Shown here: piece by piece, positions 1 through 9,126 of the stretch | Numbering within the stretch: the stretch's first letter is position 1 | How the letters are laid out: every line of letters begins with the position of its first letter | DNA from: an uncultured Sulfitobacter sp. | Lineage (GTDB): Bacteria > Pseudomonadota > Alphaproteobacteria > Rhodobacterales > Rhodobacteraceae | Direction: 5' to 3' | DNA: 64,000 bases | Assembly: GCA_913060815.1 (NCBI GenBank) | Contig: CAJXSZ010000005.1 | Span: 62,001 to 126,000, forward strand | The notes under the pieces: model-generated | Told to the model about the DNA's origin: nothing | Seen by the model: only the letters and a program-made list of their open reading frames with translations | Database searches by the model: none | Made by a program: the position numbers and the translations under genes

Positions 1-128
1 TATCCATTCGGATAGAAATGCGTGCAGTCATTGCAAAGCTTGTAATACGGTCGCGTGCACACCATATTTCGTATAAGATCATGTAGATAAACGATGAAAT
101 TTTCAAAATAATGATATGTGGGGCTCAC

Positions 129-1124
129 TTGCAGTATTCTATCCTCGATTTATGTCCTGTCCCTGAAGGGCTGACGGCCGCCGACGCCATGCGCAACAGC
201 GCCGATCTGGCGCAGCATGCGGAAAGCTTGGGATACCACCGTTATTGGATGGCAGAGCATCACAACATGCCGGGGATTGCTTCGGCGGCGACATCTGTGT
301 TGTTGGGCCATATAGCAAGCAAAACCTCGACCATACGCGTGGGCGCGGGCGGTATCATGTTGCCCAACCACGCGCCGCTTACTATTGCCGAGCAATTCGG
401 CACATTGGCGAGCCTTTATGGTGATCGTATTGACCTTGGTCTGGGCCGTGCGCCAGGTGGTGACCATGCGGTCTGGCAGGCCTTACGCCGTGGCCGCGCG
501 GGGGAGGATGATTTCCCTGCGGAAGTGGCTGAGCTTATGGGGTATTTGGGCGATGCCGATCCGCGTGCCCCTGTGCAGGCGCATCCGGGGCAAGGCACAC
601 ATGTGCCGCTGTGGATTTTGGGCTCATCGCTATATGGTGCGCAAATGGCGGCACATTTCGGGCTGCCCTATGCGTTTGCCTCCCATTTCGCGCCCGATGC
701 GCTGGAAGATGCAGCCTACATTTACCGCCGTGACTTCAAACCTTCGGCCACGCTGCAAAAGCCAAAGTTCATGCTGGCCATCAATGTAATCGGTGCTGAA
801 ACCGATGCCGAAGCACAGTATCTGCGGACATCTGTACAGCAGGCCTTTGCCCGCCTGCGTAGCGGGACACCTGGTAAGTTGCCGCGTCCCGTTGATGATA
901 TTGATGCCGAGATCGGGGCTTCCTTGCGGCGCGGTGTGGATCAGGCGCTCAGGATAAATACGACTGGGTCGGCGGCGACAGTGCGTGCACAACTGCATGA
1001 GATAATATCCAAGTATCAGCCTGACGAGGTCATTCTGACGGGCCAGATACACGATCACGAGGCACGCAAACGCTCCTTCACTATCGCGGCAGAGGCATTG
1101 TCGCGCGAAACCGCAGCGGCTTAG
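129..1124 (+). CDS. LLM-class (luciferase-like) flavin-dependent oxidoreductase
   Basis: About 331 residues, the usual length for bacterial luciferase-like (TIM-barrel, FMN/F420-type) monooxygenases. The N-terminal [11 protein letters not shown], then [14 protein letters not shown] and the [10 protein letters not shown] and DLGLGRAPG segments, are typical of the MsnO8-like branch of this superfamily. An in-frame ATG lies at 111, but homologues start just before the xYSxLDL segment. I therefore prefer TTG at 129, which has GTGGGG about 5 nt upstream. The substrate is unknown; many relatives are annotated only as alkane/luciferase-like monooxygenases. The 3' end overlaps the convergent TetR gene by 4 nt. 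The family is secure; the precise reaction and the start are not. Confidence 0.85.
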   Translation: MQYSILDLCPVPEGLTAADAMRNSADLAQHAESLGYHRYWMAEHHNMPGIASAATSVLLGHIASKTSTIRVGAGGIMLPNHAPLTIAEQFGTLASLYGDRIDLGLGRAPGGDHAVWQALRRGRAGEDDFPAEVAELMGYLGDADPRAPVQAHPGQGTHVPLWILGSSLYGAQMAAHFGLPYAFASHFAPDALEDAAYIYRRDFKPSATLQKPKFMLAINVIGAETDAEAQYLRTSVQQAFARLRSGTPGKLPRPVDDIDAEIGASLRRGVDQALRINTTGSAATVRAQLHEIISKYQPDEVILTGQIHDHEARKRSFTIAAEALSRETAAA

Positions 1125-1738
1125 TCGTCGGGCGCAATGAGCCCCAAGCCGCGCAGATAGATGCCGATGCCGGTTTCCAGCAAATCCTCGGGCGGGAAGG
1201 GCGACGCGCGCCCTGGTGAATTGCGGGCGAACAGCTCGACAACCCCGTGGCTCATCGCCCAGATATGGGCAGAGAACATGCTGGCAGGGGGGCGTTTGTG
1301 TTCTGGAATATGCTGGCTCAGATCAGTCGCGGCTTTCTCCAGCACCCCGTTAGCGCGGTTGGCAACTGTAGCAAGCGCCGCGGTGCGGTTTACTTGCACG
1401 CCGCTCTCGAACATTGCGATGTAATGACCCGGATATTTGCGCGCGAACGCAAGATAAGCGCGGCCCGTTGCCTCGAACGCCTGAAGCGCCGAGGGCTGTC
1501 CGCTTTCGTAGGCATATTCCATCAAGTCGCCGAAGATCTCATAGCCTTGTAGTGCGGCCTCAGCGATCAAATCCTCACGGCCCTCGAAATGGCGGTAGAC
1601 GGCGGCAGGGGTCACGCCCGCCTGTTTTGCCGCTTCCGACAGAGTGAACCCTGTAGGCCCGCGTGCCTCGATGAGCTGGAGGGCTGCATCGACCAAAGCC
1701 TGACGCAAGTTGCCATGGTGATAGCCGCGCTTAGGCAT
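1121..1738 (-). CDS. TetR/AcrR family transcriptional regulator
   Basis: About 205 residues. The N-terminal helix-turn-helix ([22 protein letters not shown], roughly residues 28-49) is the TetR signature, followed by an alpha-helical ligand domain of the WHG type. The open frame extends upstream to 1840, but that extension lies inside the ppk2 gene. The natural start is the ATG at 1738 ([13 protein letters not shown]), which overlaps the last 8 nt of ppk2 and suggests translational coupling. As the last gene of the metA-hydrolase-ppk2 run it may regulate that operon or a distant target. The ligand is unknown. Confidence 0.88.
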   Translation of the reverse strand: MPKRGYHHGNLRQALVDAALQLIEARGPTGFTLSEAAKQAGVTPAAVYRHFEGREDLIAEAALQGYEIFGDLMEYAYESGQPSALQAFEATGRAYLAFARKYPGHYIAMFESGVQVNRTAALATVANRANGVLEKAATDLSQHIPEHKRPPASMFSAHIWAMSHGVVELFARNSPGRASPFPPEDLLETGIGIYLRGLGLIAPDD

Positions 1739-2600
1739 CCCAGATATCAGGCCCGCCGCAAATGGCGTCATCGATCGGACCAATTGCATCGGTATCTTTG
1801 CGGGTATAATCAAAGCGGTGCAAAACTGTACGGATCGCATTCAGCCGCGCGCGGCGTTTGTCATCTGTGCGCAGGATGATCCATGGGGCGATCTGTGTGT
1901 GGCTGCGGTCCAGCGTGTCGGCAATGGCAGCGGAATATTCGTCCCACAGGTGCAGGCCTTTCACGTCGATGCCGCTTAGCTTCCATTGCTTGAGCGGGTC
2001 GCTCTCGCGCTTGAGCATGCGGCGCAATTGTTCGGGGCGGCTCACGTTGAGCCAGAACTTGAACAGGTGGATGCCGTCTTCCACCAACATTTTCTCGAAG
2101 GGCTGGACCTGTTCAAAGAACAGCGCGTTTTGCGCAGGTGTGCAAAAGCCGAACACAGGCTCCACCACGCCGCGGTTATACCACGAGCGGTCAAAGAAGA
2201 TCATATCACCCGCAGAGGGAAGATGCTTAATATATCGTTGAAAATACCACTGGCTGCGCTCGGTCTCGCTCGGCTTGCTAAGTGCGATCACACGCGCGGC
2301 ACGCGGGTTGAGATTCATGCGGAAGCGCCCGATTGTGCCGCCTTTACCCGCCGCATCGCGTCCCTCGAATACCATCGCGATGCGCGTGCCACTGTCGCGG
2401 ACCCATGATTGCAGCTTAACGAGTTCGATCTGGAGCGCTGCCATCTCTCGCTCATAGGCTTTGCGGCCCATGCGCTTGCTGTGGGGATACTCAGGTGAAA
2501 GAATATCCCCCTTGTCGGCGGTTTCGAGAGCGGTGCGGATCTCGTCAGGAGCGTCGTTTTCGTAGAACGCGCTTATCGCACCGTCAAAGGGCAGTTGCAT
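1731..2600 (-). CDS. ppk2: Polyphosphate kinase 2 (PPK2), single-domain class
   Basis: A 289-residue P-loop kinase of the PPK2 family, which uses polyphosphate as phosphoryl donor for nucleotides (class I members mainly make NTP from NDP). Walker A GRDAAGKGG is at about residues 80-88, Walker B FFDRSWYNR at 135-143, and the substrate/lid region KRESDPLKQWKLS follows near 200. Length and single-domain layout match class I. It sits 48 bp downstream of an alpha/beta hydrolase, and its last 8 nt overlap the TetR start. Nucleotide preference (ADP or GDP) cannot be read from the sequence. This is cytosolic energy/phosphate metabolism, with no PPK1 or exopolyphosphatase nearby. Confidence 0.93.
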   Translation of the reverse strand: MQLPFDGAISAFYENDAPDEIRTALETADKGDILSPEYPHSKRMGRKAYEREMAALQIELVKLQSWVRDSGTRIAMVFEGRDAAGKGGTIGRFRMNLNPRAARVIALSKPSETERSQWYFQRYIKHLPSAGDMIFFDRSWYNRGVVEPVFGFCTPAQNALFFEQVQPFEKMLVEDGIHLFKFWLNVSRPEQLRRMLKRESDPLKQWKLSGIDVKGLHLWDEYSAAIADTLDRSHTQIAPWIILRTDDKRRARLNAIRTVLHRFDYTRKDTDAIGPIDDAICGGPDIWDA

Positions 2601-2648
2601 GGCGGGTCTCCTGCTTGAAATTCAATGCATTATGCGATGTTAAAAGGA

Positions 2649-3635
2649 TTAACGCAAACCCGCACGAGCCGCTGCACGGTCGATGGCATCCTCGACCGCA
2701 TCAGGGGCCACATGCTGAGGCATATGACCTATGCCTTCGAGCACGGTAAGGTTGGCGCGTGGAACCTGCTGCGACAAGGGTTCGGAGTGCACCGAAAGCG
2801 GCACAATGGTATCCGCATCGCCGTGCACAATCTCGAACGGCATCTGCAAGTTCCCGTATTTCTTGGATAACTTGACGATGTGGGGATAGAGCCCGTTCAC
2901 CTGCTGCGCATTGGCGCGCAGACTTTCACGGCGCAGCACAAGGCCAGCACCCACATGCGCGGCATAGCCTTCGGGCGCGGGTTGAGGGGCGAAGATGCTC
3001 TCTACACTACCGTCGATGTAGGACTGCGGCACAAATGCCGAAAGTACGGGCACGACAAGCGCGCCGCCCCATGCGCTGCCGTTCACCGTGTAGGTCCAGC
3101 CAAGCCCACCCGGCCATGGGTTGGAGACAGCGCCAACCATTACGACGGCCGCTGTCTCATCGGGCTGATTGACGGCCCACGCCATCGCGACAGCGCCGCC
3201 AAAGGAATGGCCCACGACGATCGGGCGCTCGATCCCGATGATGGCGGCAGCTTTTTGCAGCAGCGCGGCCTGCTCGGTCGGGCTTTCTAGCGCTGTGTTC
3301 CAAGCGCCTGCCTTGCCCGGCAATCGTCCTGTCCAGCCCAGACCCGGACGGTCAAACATTATGACGCGGTAGCGGTCCGAGAGGCGGTCCGTGAAGCCAA
3401 AGGTCCAGTCGCGGACATTGCCGCTCGCCCCATGCAGAAGCACCAGATCTGGGCCGCTGCCTTGGGTGAGCACATGAACGGGCGTGCCGTCTACGTCAAT
3501 GACGCGCCCCTGCGGCGGATAAGCGGCAGTTGCAGCGGCCTCGCGCGCGCTGGCACGCCACTGGACGGCGACAATGAACACCGCGATGAGGCTGAGCAGG
3601 ATCAGCATGCTACGTCCCAATTGTTTCAATGTCAT
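2649..3635 (-). CDS. Alpha/beta-fold hydrolase with N-terminal membrane anchor
   Basis: About 328 residues. A hydrophobic N-terminal helix ([15 protein letters not shown]) suggests a signal anchor, putting the enzyme in the inner membrane facing the periplasm. The fold is shown by the oxyanion segment [17 protein letters not shown], the nucleophile elbow GHSFGG (Ser), the acid in [10 protein letters not shown] and the catalytic His in [11 protein letters not shown] 3635 overlaps the metA 3' end by 26 nt. ATG 3608, just past the metA stop, has a better GGGA ribosome site but would lose the charged residues before the helix. The substrate is unknown; haloperoxidase- or epoxide-hydrolase-like enzymes look similar. 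Confidence 0.88.
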   Translation of the reverse strand: MTLKQLGRSMLILLSLIAVFIVAVQWRASAREAAATAAYPPQGRVIDVDGTPVHVLTQGSGPDLVLLHGASGNVRDWTFGFTDRLSDRYRVIMFDRPGLGWTGRLPGKAGAWNTALESPTEQAALLQKAAAIIGIERPIVVGHSFGGAVAMAWAVNQPDETAAVVMVGAVSNPWPGGLGWTYTVNGSAWGGALVVPVLSAFVPQSYIDGSVESIFAPQPAPEGYAAHVGAGLVLRRESLRANAQQVNGLYPHIVKLSKKYGNLQMPFEIVHGDADTIVPLSVHSEPLSQQVPRANLTVLEGIGHMPQHVAPDAVEDAIDRAAARAGLR

Positions 3636-4527
3636 ATGGCGTTGATTGATAGATTTCCTGTATCCAGTTGCCATAGAGCAGATGCGCATGGCTGCGCCAG
3701 CGGTTCACAGGCGGCAGATCGGGATTGTTGTCGGTATAGTAGTTCAAAGGGACATTGATCGGCGTACCCTCGGCAATATCGCGGTCATATTCCTGCTTGA
3801 GCGTGTCGCGGTCATACTCGAAGTGGTTGAAGATATAGACCGTGCGGTGGTCCGAGTCCTCGATAAGGGCAGGTCCGACCTCGTCACTGCCCAAAAGGGT
3901 TTTGAGCGCGGGCACGGCATCAACTTCATCCTGCCTGATCTCGGTCCAACGCGACACGGGGATCACGCAATCATCCGAAAACCCATTGAGATAGGGTGAG
4001 GCGGGTTGAAGGTTCTGGTGGCGGAAACAGCCAAAGGCTTTGGCCTCCAGCATATGCTTTTTGACGCCATGAAAATGATTGATCATCGCCATCCCGCCCC
4101 AGCACACGGCCATGGTGGATTGCACATTGGTCTGGGTCCAGTCCATCACGCGCTTCAGCTCTGCGTAGTAGTCCACGTCCTCGAAATCCAGATGCTCGAT
4201 TGGCGCGCCTGTGATGATCAGCCCGTCAAACTTCTGATCCCAAACCTCTGACACGGGGCGATAGAAGCTCTCCATATGCTCGGCGGCGGTGTTGCGTGTC
4301 TTGTGATCGGACATGCGCAGCAAAGTCAGCTCGATCTGCAACGGCGTTGCACCAATAAGCCGCGCAAACTGGTTCTCTGTCTGGATCTTCTTGGGCATCA
4401 GATTGAGCAGGGCGATGCGCAGGGGGCGGATATCCTGACGGGCGGCTTGATCTTCGTCCATGACCTGCACGCCCTCACGGGTGAGAACGTCATATGCAGG
4501 CAAATCGGAGGGAATTTTAATTGGCAT
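3610..4527 (-). CDS. metAA: Homoserine O-acetyltransferase, MetA type
   Basis: 305 residues, full length for the MetA family, which activates homoserine in methionine synthesis. The catalytic residues are visible: acyl-accepting Cys142 (AVCWGG) and His235/Glu237 (NHFEYD). In this family the residue after TGAP(I/L) sets the acyl donor: Gly111 in E. coli uses succinyl-CoA, while Glu111 in Bacillus cereus uses acetyl-CoA. Here it is TGAPIE with Glu at position 111, so acetyl-CoA is the likely donor although such genes are usually labelled succinyltransferase. It heads the run metA-hydrolase-ppk2-tetR. I saw no SAM riboswitch in the short upstream gap. Confidence 0.95.
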   Translation of the reverse strand: MPIKIPSDLPAYDVLTREGVQVMDEDQAARQDIRPLRIALLNLMPKKIQTENQFARLIGATPLQIELTLLRMSDHKTRNTAAEHMESFYRPVSEVWDQKFDGLIITGAPIEHLDFEDVDYYAELKRVMDWTQTNVQSTMAVCWGGMAMINHFHGVKKHMLEAKAFGCFRHQNLQPASPYLNGFSDDCVIPVSRWTEIRQDEVDAVPALKTLLGSDEVGPALIEDSDHRTVYIFNHFEYDRDTLKQEYDRDIAEGTPINVPLNYYTDNNPDLPPVNRWRSHAHLLYGNWIQEIYQSTPYDIETIGT

Positions 4528-4609
4528 TAGGTCGGTTACTTTTTATAAGTGTAGCGCGTTAAATAGGGCGGTAGATGTCGTGCCTCAAGGGGGACACACG
4601 CGCCTGTGT

Positions 4610-5458
4610 TCACAACTTTGAAGCAATCAGGTCGTTGAAATCTTCAGCAGTATTTACGGCGTGGATATCGTCGGCGGTCACGGTGATACCGTAGCGTGCC
4701 ATGGCCGCGTAGCGCGGTTGGCGGTGTGCCAAGGCCTGCGCATAGGTCCAGCGGATAAAGCTGTCGGGATTAACTTCATCCTCTTGTTGGTTGTTTTCTT
4801 TCAGATATTCACTCCAAACGCGCTCTAGGAACTCTGGCTGATACGCCATCGGCTTTGGCGCACGGTCAAATCGTTCGATCAAGGCTTGGGTATGAGCCTC
4901 ATCCCCTTTGATCCAAACGGGCAAGCAGCTTTCGCGAAGCATCGTCATCAACGGATCGTCGTCGATTTCGGGATTGATCCACTCGCAAATGGAGCCACCA
5001 GTATCGCAGATGAAATGTGGATAGTGATAGAGGGTCTGTGCGCGGGTCATGAATTGAGCAGTCTCCTGCAAGGCTTTGATTTCTGCCCTGCGAAACAGAT
5101 CCTGACGGCGTCGATACTCCTCGAAAGGAAGCCCGCCCGCAGCAGGGTTCCCGGGCTTGCCGAGGTAGGACGCAACAGCGCTTAGATCATGGTCGTGCAC
5201 ATTGGGTTCAAGGTAGATTGCGTCGCGCTTCAGCATTTCGGCGAGATAGGGGTTCTTCATCGCCTCGGTGATCAGATTGTCCTTGATGTGCTGGTACATA
5301 CCCGATGTCCCGATCCGGTAGTCGATCGAATAATGAAACCATCCGCCCTGCTGCACCAGAAATTTGGAGATGTGCGTTTTTCCCAGTCCCGACATGCCAA
5401 ATAACATTACCGATTTACGCGGTGCCGCGTGCCAGCTTTTGGCGTTTGGATATGTCAT
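4610..5458 (-). CDS. P-loop ATPase of unknown function
   Basis: About 282 residues. A Walker A motif GMSGLGKTHISKFL follows a short N-terminal strand, and FICDTGGSI may be the Walker B or acid region. The remainder is charged and alpha-helical, without a recognisable partner domain. The start at 5458 (MTYPNAKSW) is supported by a GGAGAG ribosome site about 5 nt upstream; an upstream extension to 5515 would run into the neighbouring transporter gene. I recall similar proteins annotated only as ATPase in Rhodobacterales, apparently conserved but uncharacterised. It lies in the guaA-to-tetR minus-strand run, 31 bp downstream of a DMT transporter. Confidence 0.8.
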   Translation of the reverse strand: MTYPNAKSWHAAPRKSVMLFGMSGLGKTHISKFLVQQGGWFHYSIDYRIGTSGMYQHIKDNLITEAMKNPYLAEMLKRDAIYLEPNVHDHDLSAVASYLGKPGNPAAGGLPFEEYRRRQDLFRRAEIKALQETAQFMTRAQTLYHYPHFICDTGGSICEWINPEIDDDPLMTMLRESCLPVWIKGDEAHTQALIERFDRAPKPMAYQPEFLERVWSEYLKENNQQEDEVNPDSFIRWTYAQALAHRQPRYAAMARYGITVTADDIHAVNTAEDFNDLIASKL

Positions 5459-5489
5459 GCTGCTCTCCGGCGAAAATTCGTATTCTTCC

Positions 5490-6398
5490 CTACCGTGCGC
5501 GCCGCAAGCGGTCAATCAGCCGCCCGTCTATGATCACCAGCCCAATGGCCAGCAGGGCAAAGCCTTTGTACGCGTTGGGGGCCAGCGTCTCTTCCAGCAC
5601 CAATGCGCCCAGTACAATTGCGATAGGCGCAATCATTAACGTCACCAGCATCAGATTACCGCTGCCCGCCAGCCCCAGCACGCGGTAATAGAGTAGATAG
5701 GCGAGGGCAGTGGCCCCCAGCGCGTAATAGGCGATCGCCAACACGGTGCGCGGTTGCAGATTGAGGCGGATCGGGCCGTCAATCATCCATGCCAATGGCA
5801 GCATGATCAGGGCCGAGGCTGTGAGCATCCCTGCTGCTGCGACTTGGGGCGCCAGACCTGTAAGTCGCTTGCGCGCCCATACCCCTGCGAAGGCATAGGA
5901 CAAAGTTCCTGCAAGCACGGCGAGCTGTGCCAGCGAGGTAACGTCGAAATCGCGCAAGCTCTGGGTGCCAATGGCTGTAACAACGCCTGCGAATCCTACG
6001 GCCACTCCAATGGCCTTGCGGCCGGACAGCCGCTCATCGTTCAGCAAAAGCGCTGCGACAAGCACACCGAAAATCGCCGTTGAGGCGTTGAAAATCGACG
6101 TAAGGCCAGAGGGAATATACAGCTGCCCCCACGCCATGAGGGAAAAGGGGATGACATTATTGAGAAAGCCCATTCCCGCGAAGGAGATCCAGACAGCGCG
6201 GCCGCGGGGCAGGGGCAGACCTTTTAGCAGTACATAGATCCAGAGTGCAGCTGTGGCCCAGCCAACGCGGTGCGCGACCGAGGTCAGCGGCGGTACCTCG
6301 TCCAAGGCGATGCGGATCGAAAGAAATGAGGCGCCCCAAATCAGGGCAAGCAACCCTAGCAGACCCCAAGCGTGCAGCGATATCGTGCGTTCATTCAT
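5490..6398 (-). CDS. DMT superfamily transporter (EamA domains)
   Basis: About 302 residues with ten predicted hydrophobic segments in two EamA repeats; ALIWGASFLSIRIAL near the N-terminus is the typical EamA opening. An inner-membrane exporter or importer of small metabolites; the substrate is not predictable. The frame can be extended to 6476, but that overlaps the preceding transporter. I prefer the ATG at 6398 (MNERTISLHAWG), though its ribosome site is weak. It follows a second EamA gene in the same orientation, so the two may be co-transcribed paralogues. Confidence 0.88.
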   Translation of the reverse strand: MNERTISLHAWGLLGLLALIWGASFLSIRIALDEVPPLTSVAHRVGWATAALWIYVLLKGLPLPRGRAVWISFAGMGFLNNVIPFSLMAWGQLYIPSGLTSIFNASTAIFGVLVAALLLNDERLSGRKAIGVAVGFAGVVTAIGTQSLRDFDVTSLAQLAVLAGTLSYAFAGVWARKRLTGLAPQVAAAGMLTASALIMLPLAWMIDGPIRLNLQPRTVLAIAYYALGATALAYLLYYRVLGLAGSGNLMLVTLMIAPIAIVLGALVLEETLAPNAYKGFALLAIGLVIIDGRLIDRLRRAR

Positions 6399-6456
6399 CT
6401 GTTCGTAATACCCGCGCTCTGTATTGGCGCACGATCCGAATGATGCGCAAACTTCA

Positions 6457-7317
6457 TCAAGTTTTGCGCGTTTCATTCCAGATGTTGAGGTAGTTAGCCC
6501 CGAATATCATCAACGCGCCGATAAACACCCAGATCTCAAGTGGCTCGCCATAAAGAATCATCGCGACGACGGCGATCACGGGCAGGCGCGCGAAATCAAT
6601 CGGGACCACAACCGTGGCGGGCGCGATCGACAGCGCGGTTGTCAGGCAGAAATGTGCCAACAATCCCGCACAGCCCACGAGGAAGAGAAACGGAAAGCTC
6701 TCGGCTGTGGGCAGGGCGATATCACCGTCATAACCAGCCGCGATCAGGCCAAAGACCAATTGGGTCGCGGTCAGATAGAATAGGATCGCGGTAATGGAAT
6801 TGTCCCGCGTGAGACGTTTGGTCAGAAGTATCGTCAGGGCAAAAAACACCGCTGCCGTAGCTGCCGCCAGCAACCCGATTTCGAAGGTTTGCGGATCGGG
6901 GCGCGTGACAATCAGGATGCCGATAAAGCCAAGCATAGCTGCAAACGCCCGCGTGCGGGTCATTTTCTCGCCCAGAATTAGCGGTGCAAGAACGATCACC
7001 CAGAGAGGAGATGTGAATTCGAGTGCGAAAACCTGCGCCAGAGGAATGACCGCTACAGCAAAGAACCAAAGATTCTGTCCCGTGAAATGAAAGAGATTGC
7101 GTAGGAGTTGTTGGCGGATGTTGCGGGTATGAACTTCGTGCCACCGGCGACTGAGCGTGGTGAGCGACAGGACGATGATCAGGCCAACCGCACTCCGATA
7201 GAGCATAATCTCGAATGTATCATACTCACCAGCAAGCTCGCGGCCTGCCACAGCCATAAATGAGAAGGACGCAATCGCACCCGTCATCCAAAGCGCGGCT
7301 TTGAGGATCACATTCAC
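6457..7317 (-). CDS. DMT superfamily transporter (EamA domains)
   Basis: 286 residues with about ten transmembrane helices. Hallmarks are the EamA/RhaT-like opening (SFSFMAVAGRELAGEYDTFEIMLYRS) and the second repeat (DFARLPVIAVVAMILYGEPLEIWVFIGALMI). It resembles the S-adenosylmethionine/riboflavin-type EamA exporters, but substrate assignment would be a guess. It starts 25 bp after the guaA stop in the same direction and is followed by a second EamA gene, so read-through from guaA is plausible. Confidence 0.9.
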   Translation of the reverse strand: MNVILKAALWMTGAIASFSFMAVAGRELAGEYDTFEIMLYRSAVGLIIVLSLTTLSRRWHEVHTRNIRQQLLRNLFHFTGQNLWFFAVAVIPLAQVFALEFTSPLWVIVLAPLILGEKMTRTRAFAAMLGFIGILIVTRPDPQTFEIGLLAAATAAVFFALTILLTKRLTRDNSITAILFYLTATQLVFGLIAAGYDGDIALPTAESFPFLFLVGCAGLLAHFCLTTALSIAPATVVVPIDFARLPVIAVVAMILYGEPLEIWVFIGALMIFGANYLNIWNETRKT

Positions 7318-7342
7318 ATGTAGGCCTTAGCGTTTTTGCCAG

Positions 7343-8905
7343 TTACTCCCACTCGATGGTGCCCGGTGGTTTGGAAGTGATGTCATAGGTCACGCGGTTA
7401 ATACCTTGGACCTCGTTGATGATGCGTGTCGCCGTCTCGCCCAGAAACTCATGACTGAACGGGTAGTAATCGGCGGTCATGCCGTCGACAGAGGTCACAG
7501 CGCGAAGCGCGCAGGCAAAATCATAGGTGCGCCCGTCGCCCATGACGCCCACGGTGCGCACAGGCAGAATCGCCACGAAGGCCTGCCAAATGTCATCATA
7601 GAGACCGTGTTTGCGGATTTGATCAATGTAGACCGCATCAGCTTCGCGCAGAATATCGAGTTTCTCGCGCGTGATCTCACCGGGACAGCGGATCGCAAGA
7701 CCCGGACCGGGGAAGGGGTGACGGCCAATAAAGCTGGCGGGCAGGCCCAGTTCGCGGCCCAGCGCGCGCACCTCGTCTTTGAAAAGCTCGCGCAGCGGCT
7801 CAACAAGGCGAAGGCCCATTTTTTCAGGCAGACCGCCCACGTTATGGTGGCTTTTGATCGTTACGGAGGGACCGCCAGAAAAGGACACGCTTTCAATCAC
7901 ATCAGGGTAGAGCGTGCCTTGGGCCAGAAACTCGGCGCCCTCGATCTGGTTGGCGTACTTCTGGAAGACGTCGATAAACAGACGGCCGATGATCTTGCGC
8001 TTGGTCTCGGGGTCGGACTGGCCCTCAAGCTCGCCCAGAAAGAGGTCTTTTTCATCGGCGTAGATCACCTTGAGGTTCATGTTGTCGCGGAACATTGTCA
8101 CGACTTCTTCGGCCTCATCCTTGCGCAACAGGCCGTGATCGACAAATACGCACGTAAGCTGGGCGCCTACCGCTTCATGGATCAAAGCGGCGGCGACAGA
8201 CGAATCAACACCGCCTGACAGACCGCAGATTACTTGTTTGTCGCCCACCGTGGCGCGGATCTTCTCGATCGCCTCTTCGCGGTAGGCATTCATTGTCCAA
8301 TCGCCTGTGAAGCCTGCCATACGCACGAAATTTTCATAGAATTTCAATCCGTTAGGCGTGTGATGCACTTCGGGGTGGAACTGCACGGCATAGAATTTGC
8401 GGCTTTCGTCGGCGGTGATGGCAAAGGGTGCATGGGGGGAGGTGCCAAAGACCTCGAACCCTGGTGCGATCTTACTGACGTGGTCGCCGTGGCTCATCCA
8501 GACCTGCTCGCGGTCGGTCAGAAACCAGCCTTGCAGCAATTCTGTCTGGGCGGCAGTCGGCGTGACATAGGCACGACCGAATTCTTTTGTGCTGTGACCC
8601 GTCTCGACCTTGCCACCGAGCATTTCCATCATAACCTGTTGGCCGTAGCAGATGCCGAGGACAGGTACGTCCAGTTCGAACACAGTCGAAGGCGGTCGAG
8701 GGCTGTCTGCGTCGATCACTGATGCGGGGCCTCCTGACAGGATGACGGCTTTTGGTGAGAACTCGGCAAGAAACGCATCATCAACCGTATTGAACGGGTG
8801 GATTTCACAATAAACATTCAACTCGCGCAGGCGGCGGGCAATCAGCTGGGTCACTTGGCTGCCGAAGTCGATGATCAGGAGGCGGTCATGGGTATGTTGT
8901 GTCAT
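7343..8905 (-). CDS. guaA: GMP synthase (glutamine-hydrolysing)
   Basis: 520 residues, standard length. It converts XMP to GMP with ATP and glutamine. The class I glutamine amidotransferase domain has Cys86 (GICYGQQ), His177 and Glu179 (FHPEVHHT). The ATP-pyrophosphatase P-loop SGGVDSSV is at about residues 230-237, and the C-terminal dimerisation domain ends in the conserved KPPGTIEWE. Cytosolic, purine biosynthesis. It is first in a long minus-strand series. Its upstream region, shared with a divergent methyltransferase homologue, holds a hairpin-rich repeat (8950-9014). Confidence 0.98.
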   Translation of the reverse strand: MTQHTHDRLLIIDFGSQVTQLIARRLRELNVYCEIHPFNTVDDAFLAEFSPKAVILSGGPASVIDADSPRPPSTVFELDVPVLGICYGQQVMMEMLGGKVETGHSTKEFGRAYVTPTAAQTELLQGWFLTDREQVWMSHGDHVSKIAPGFEVFGTSPHAPFAITADESRKFYAVQFHPEVHHTPNGLKFYENFVRMAGFTGDWTMNAYREEAIEKIRATVGDKQVICGLSGGVDSSVAAALIHEAVGAQLTCVFVDHGLLRKDEAEEVVTMFRDNMNLKVIYADEKDLFLGELEGQSDPETKRKIIGRLFIDVFQKYANQIEGAEFLAQGTLYPDVIESVSFSGGPSVTIKSHHNVGGLPEKMGLRLVEPLRELFKDEVRALGRELGLPASFIGRHPFPGPGLAIRCPGEITREKLDILREADAVYIDQIRKHGLYDDIWQAFVAILPVRTVGVMGDGRTYDFACALRAVTSVDGMTADYYPFSHEFLGETATRIINEVQGINRVTYDITSKPPGTIEWE

Positions 8906-8949
8906 GCTCTCTGATTATGCGCGCCTGTGCAGGGTGGCAAGGTCGATTT

Positions 8950-9014
8950 GGGGGCCAGCCCCCCAGTCTTGCGCTGCAAGACCGCCCCCCGGGATATTTT
9001 TGACCAAAAGAAAC
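8950..9014 (-). repeat. Dispersed intergenic repeat, copy 1 (core plus two hairpins)
   Basis: A 29-nt core at 8986-9014 (minus strand reads GTTTCTTTTGGTC then AAAAATATCCC and a run of G) is identical to 26724-26752. It is followed on the same strand by a 7-bp hairpin GTCTTGC/GCAAGAC (8966-8982) and a G/C hairpin (8950-8963). Copy 2 has the same order with different stem sequences. It lies between the divergent guaA and 9127 genes, so it is not a simple terminator for either. Confidence 0.8.
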
Positions 9015-9126
9015 AGGGTGCGTTGGTTTTTATGTCGCTTTTCTACCTGCATGGCCGCAATCTGCGCGAAAGGCAGTAAGCGGATGCGATACTTCCTGTG
9101 CAAGTAATTCAGCAAGGGATCGGGAC

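Noticed and set aside
1-128. Possible 3' end of an upstream gene or a regulatory hairpin TATCC/GGATA at 1-14
   Set aside because: Too short and cut by the window edge to support any call.
4528-4609. Possible SAM-II riboswitch upstream of metA
   Set aside because: The 82-bp gap lacks the conserved GATTT and GCTAAA-type pseudoknot segments, and is short. No riboswitch is claimed.
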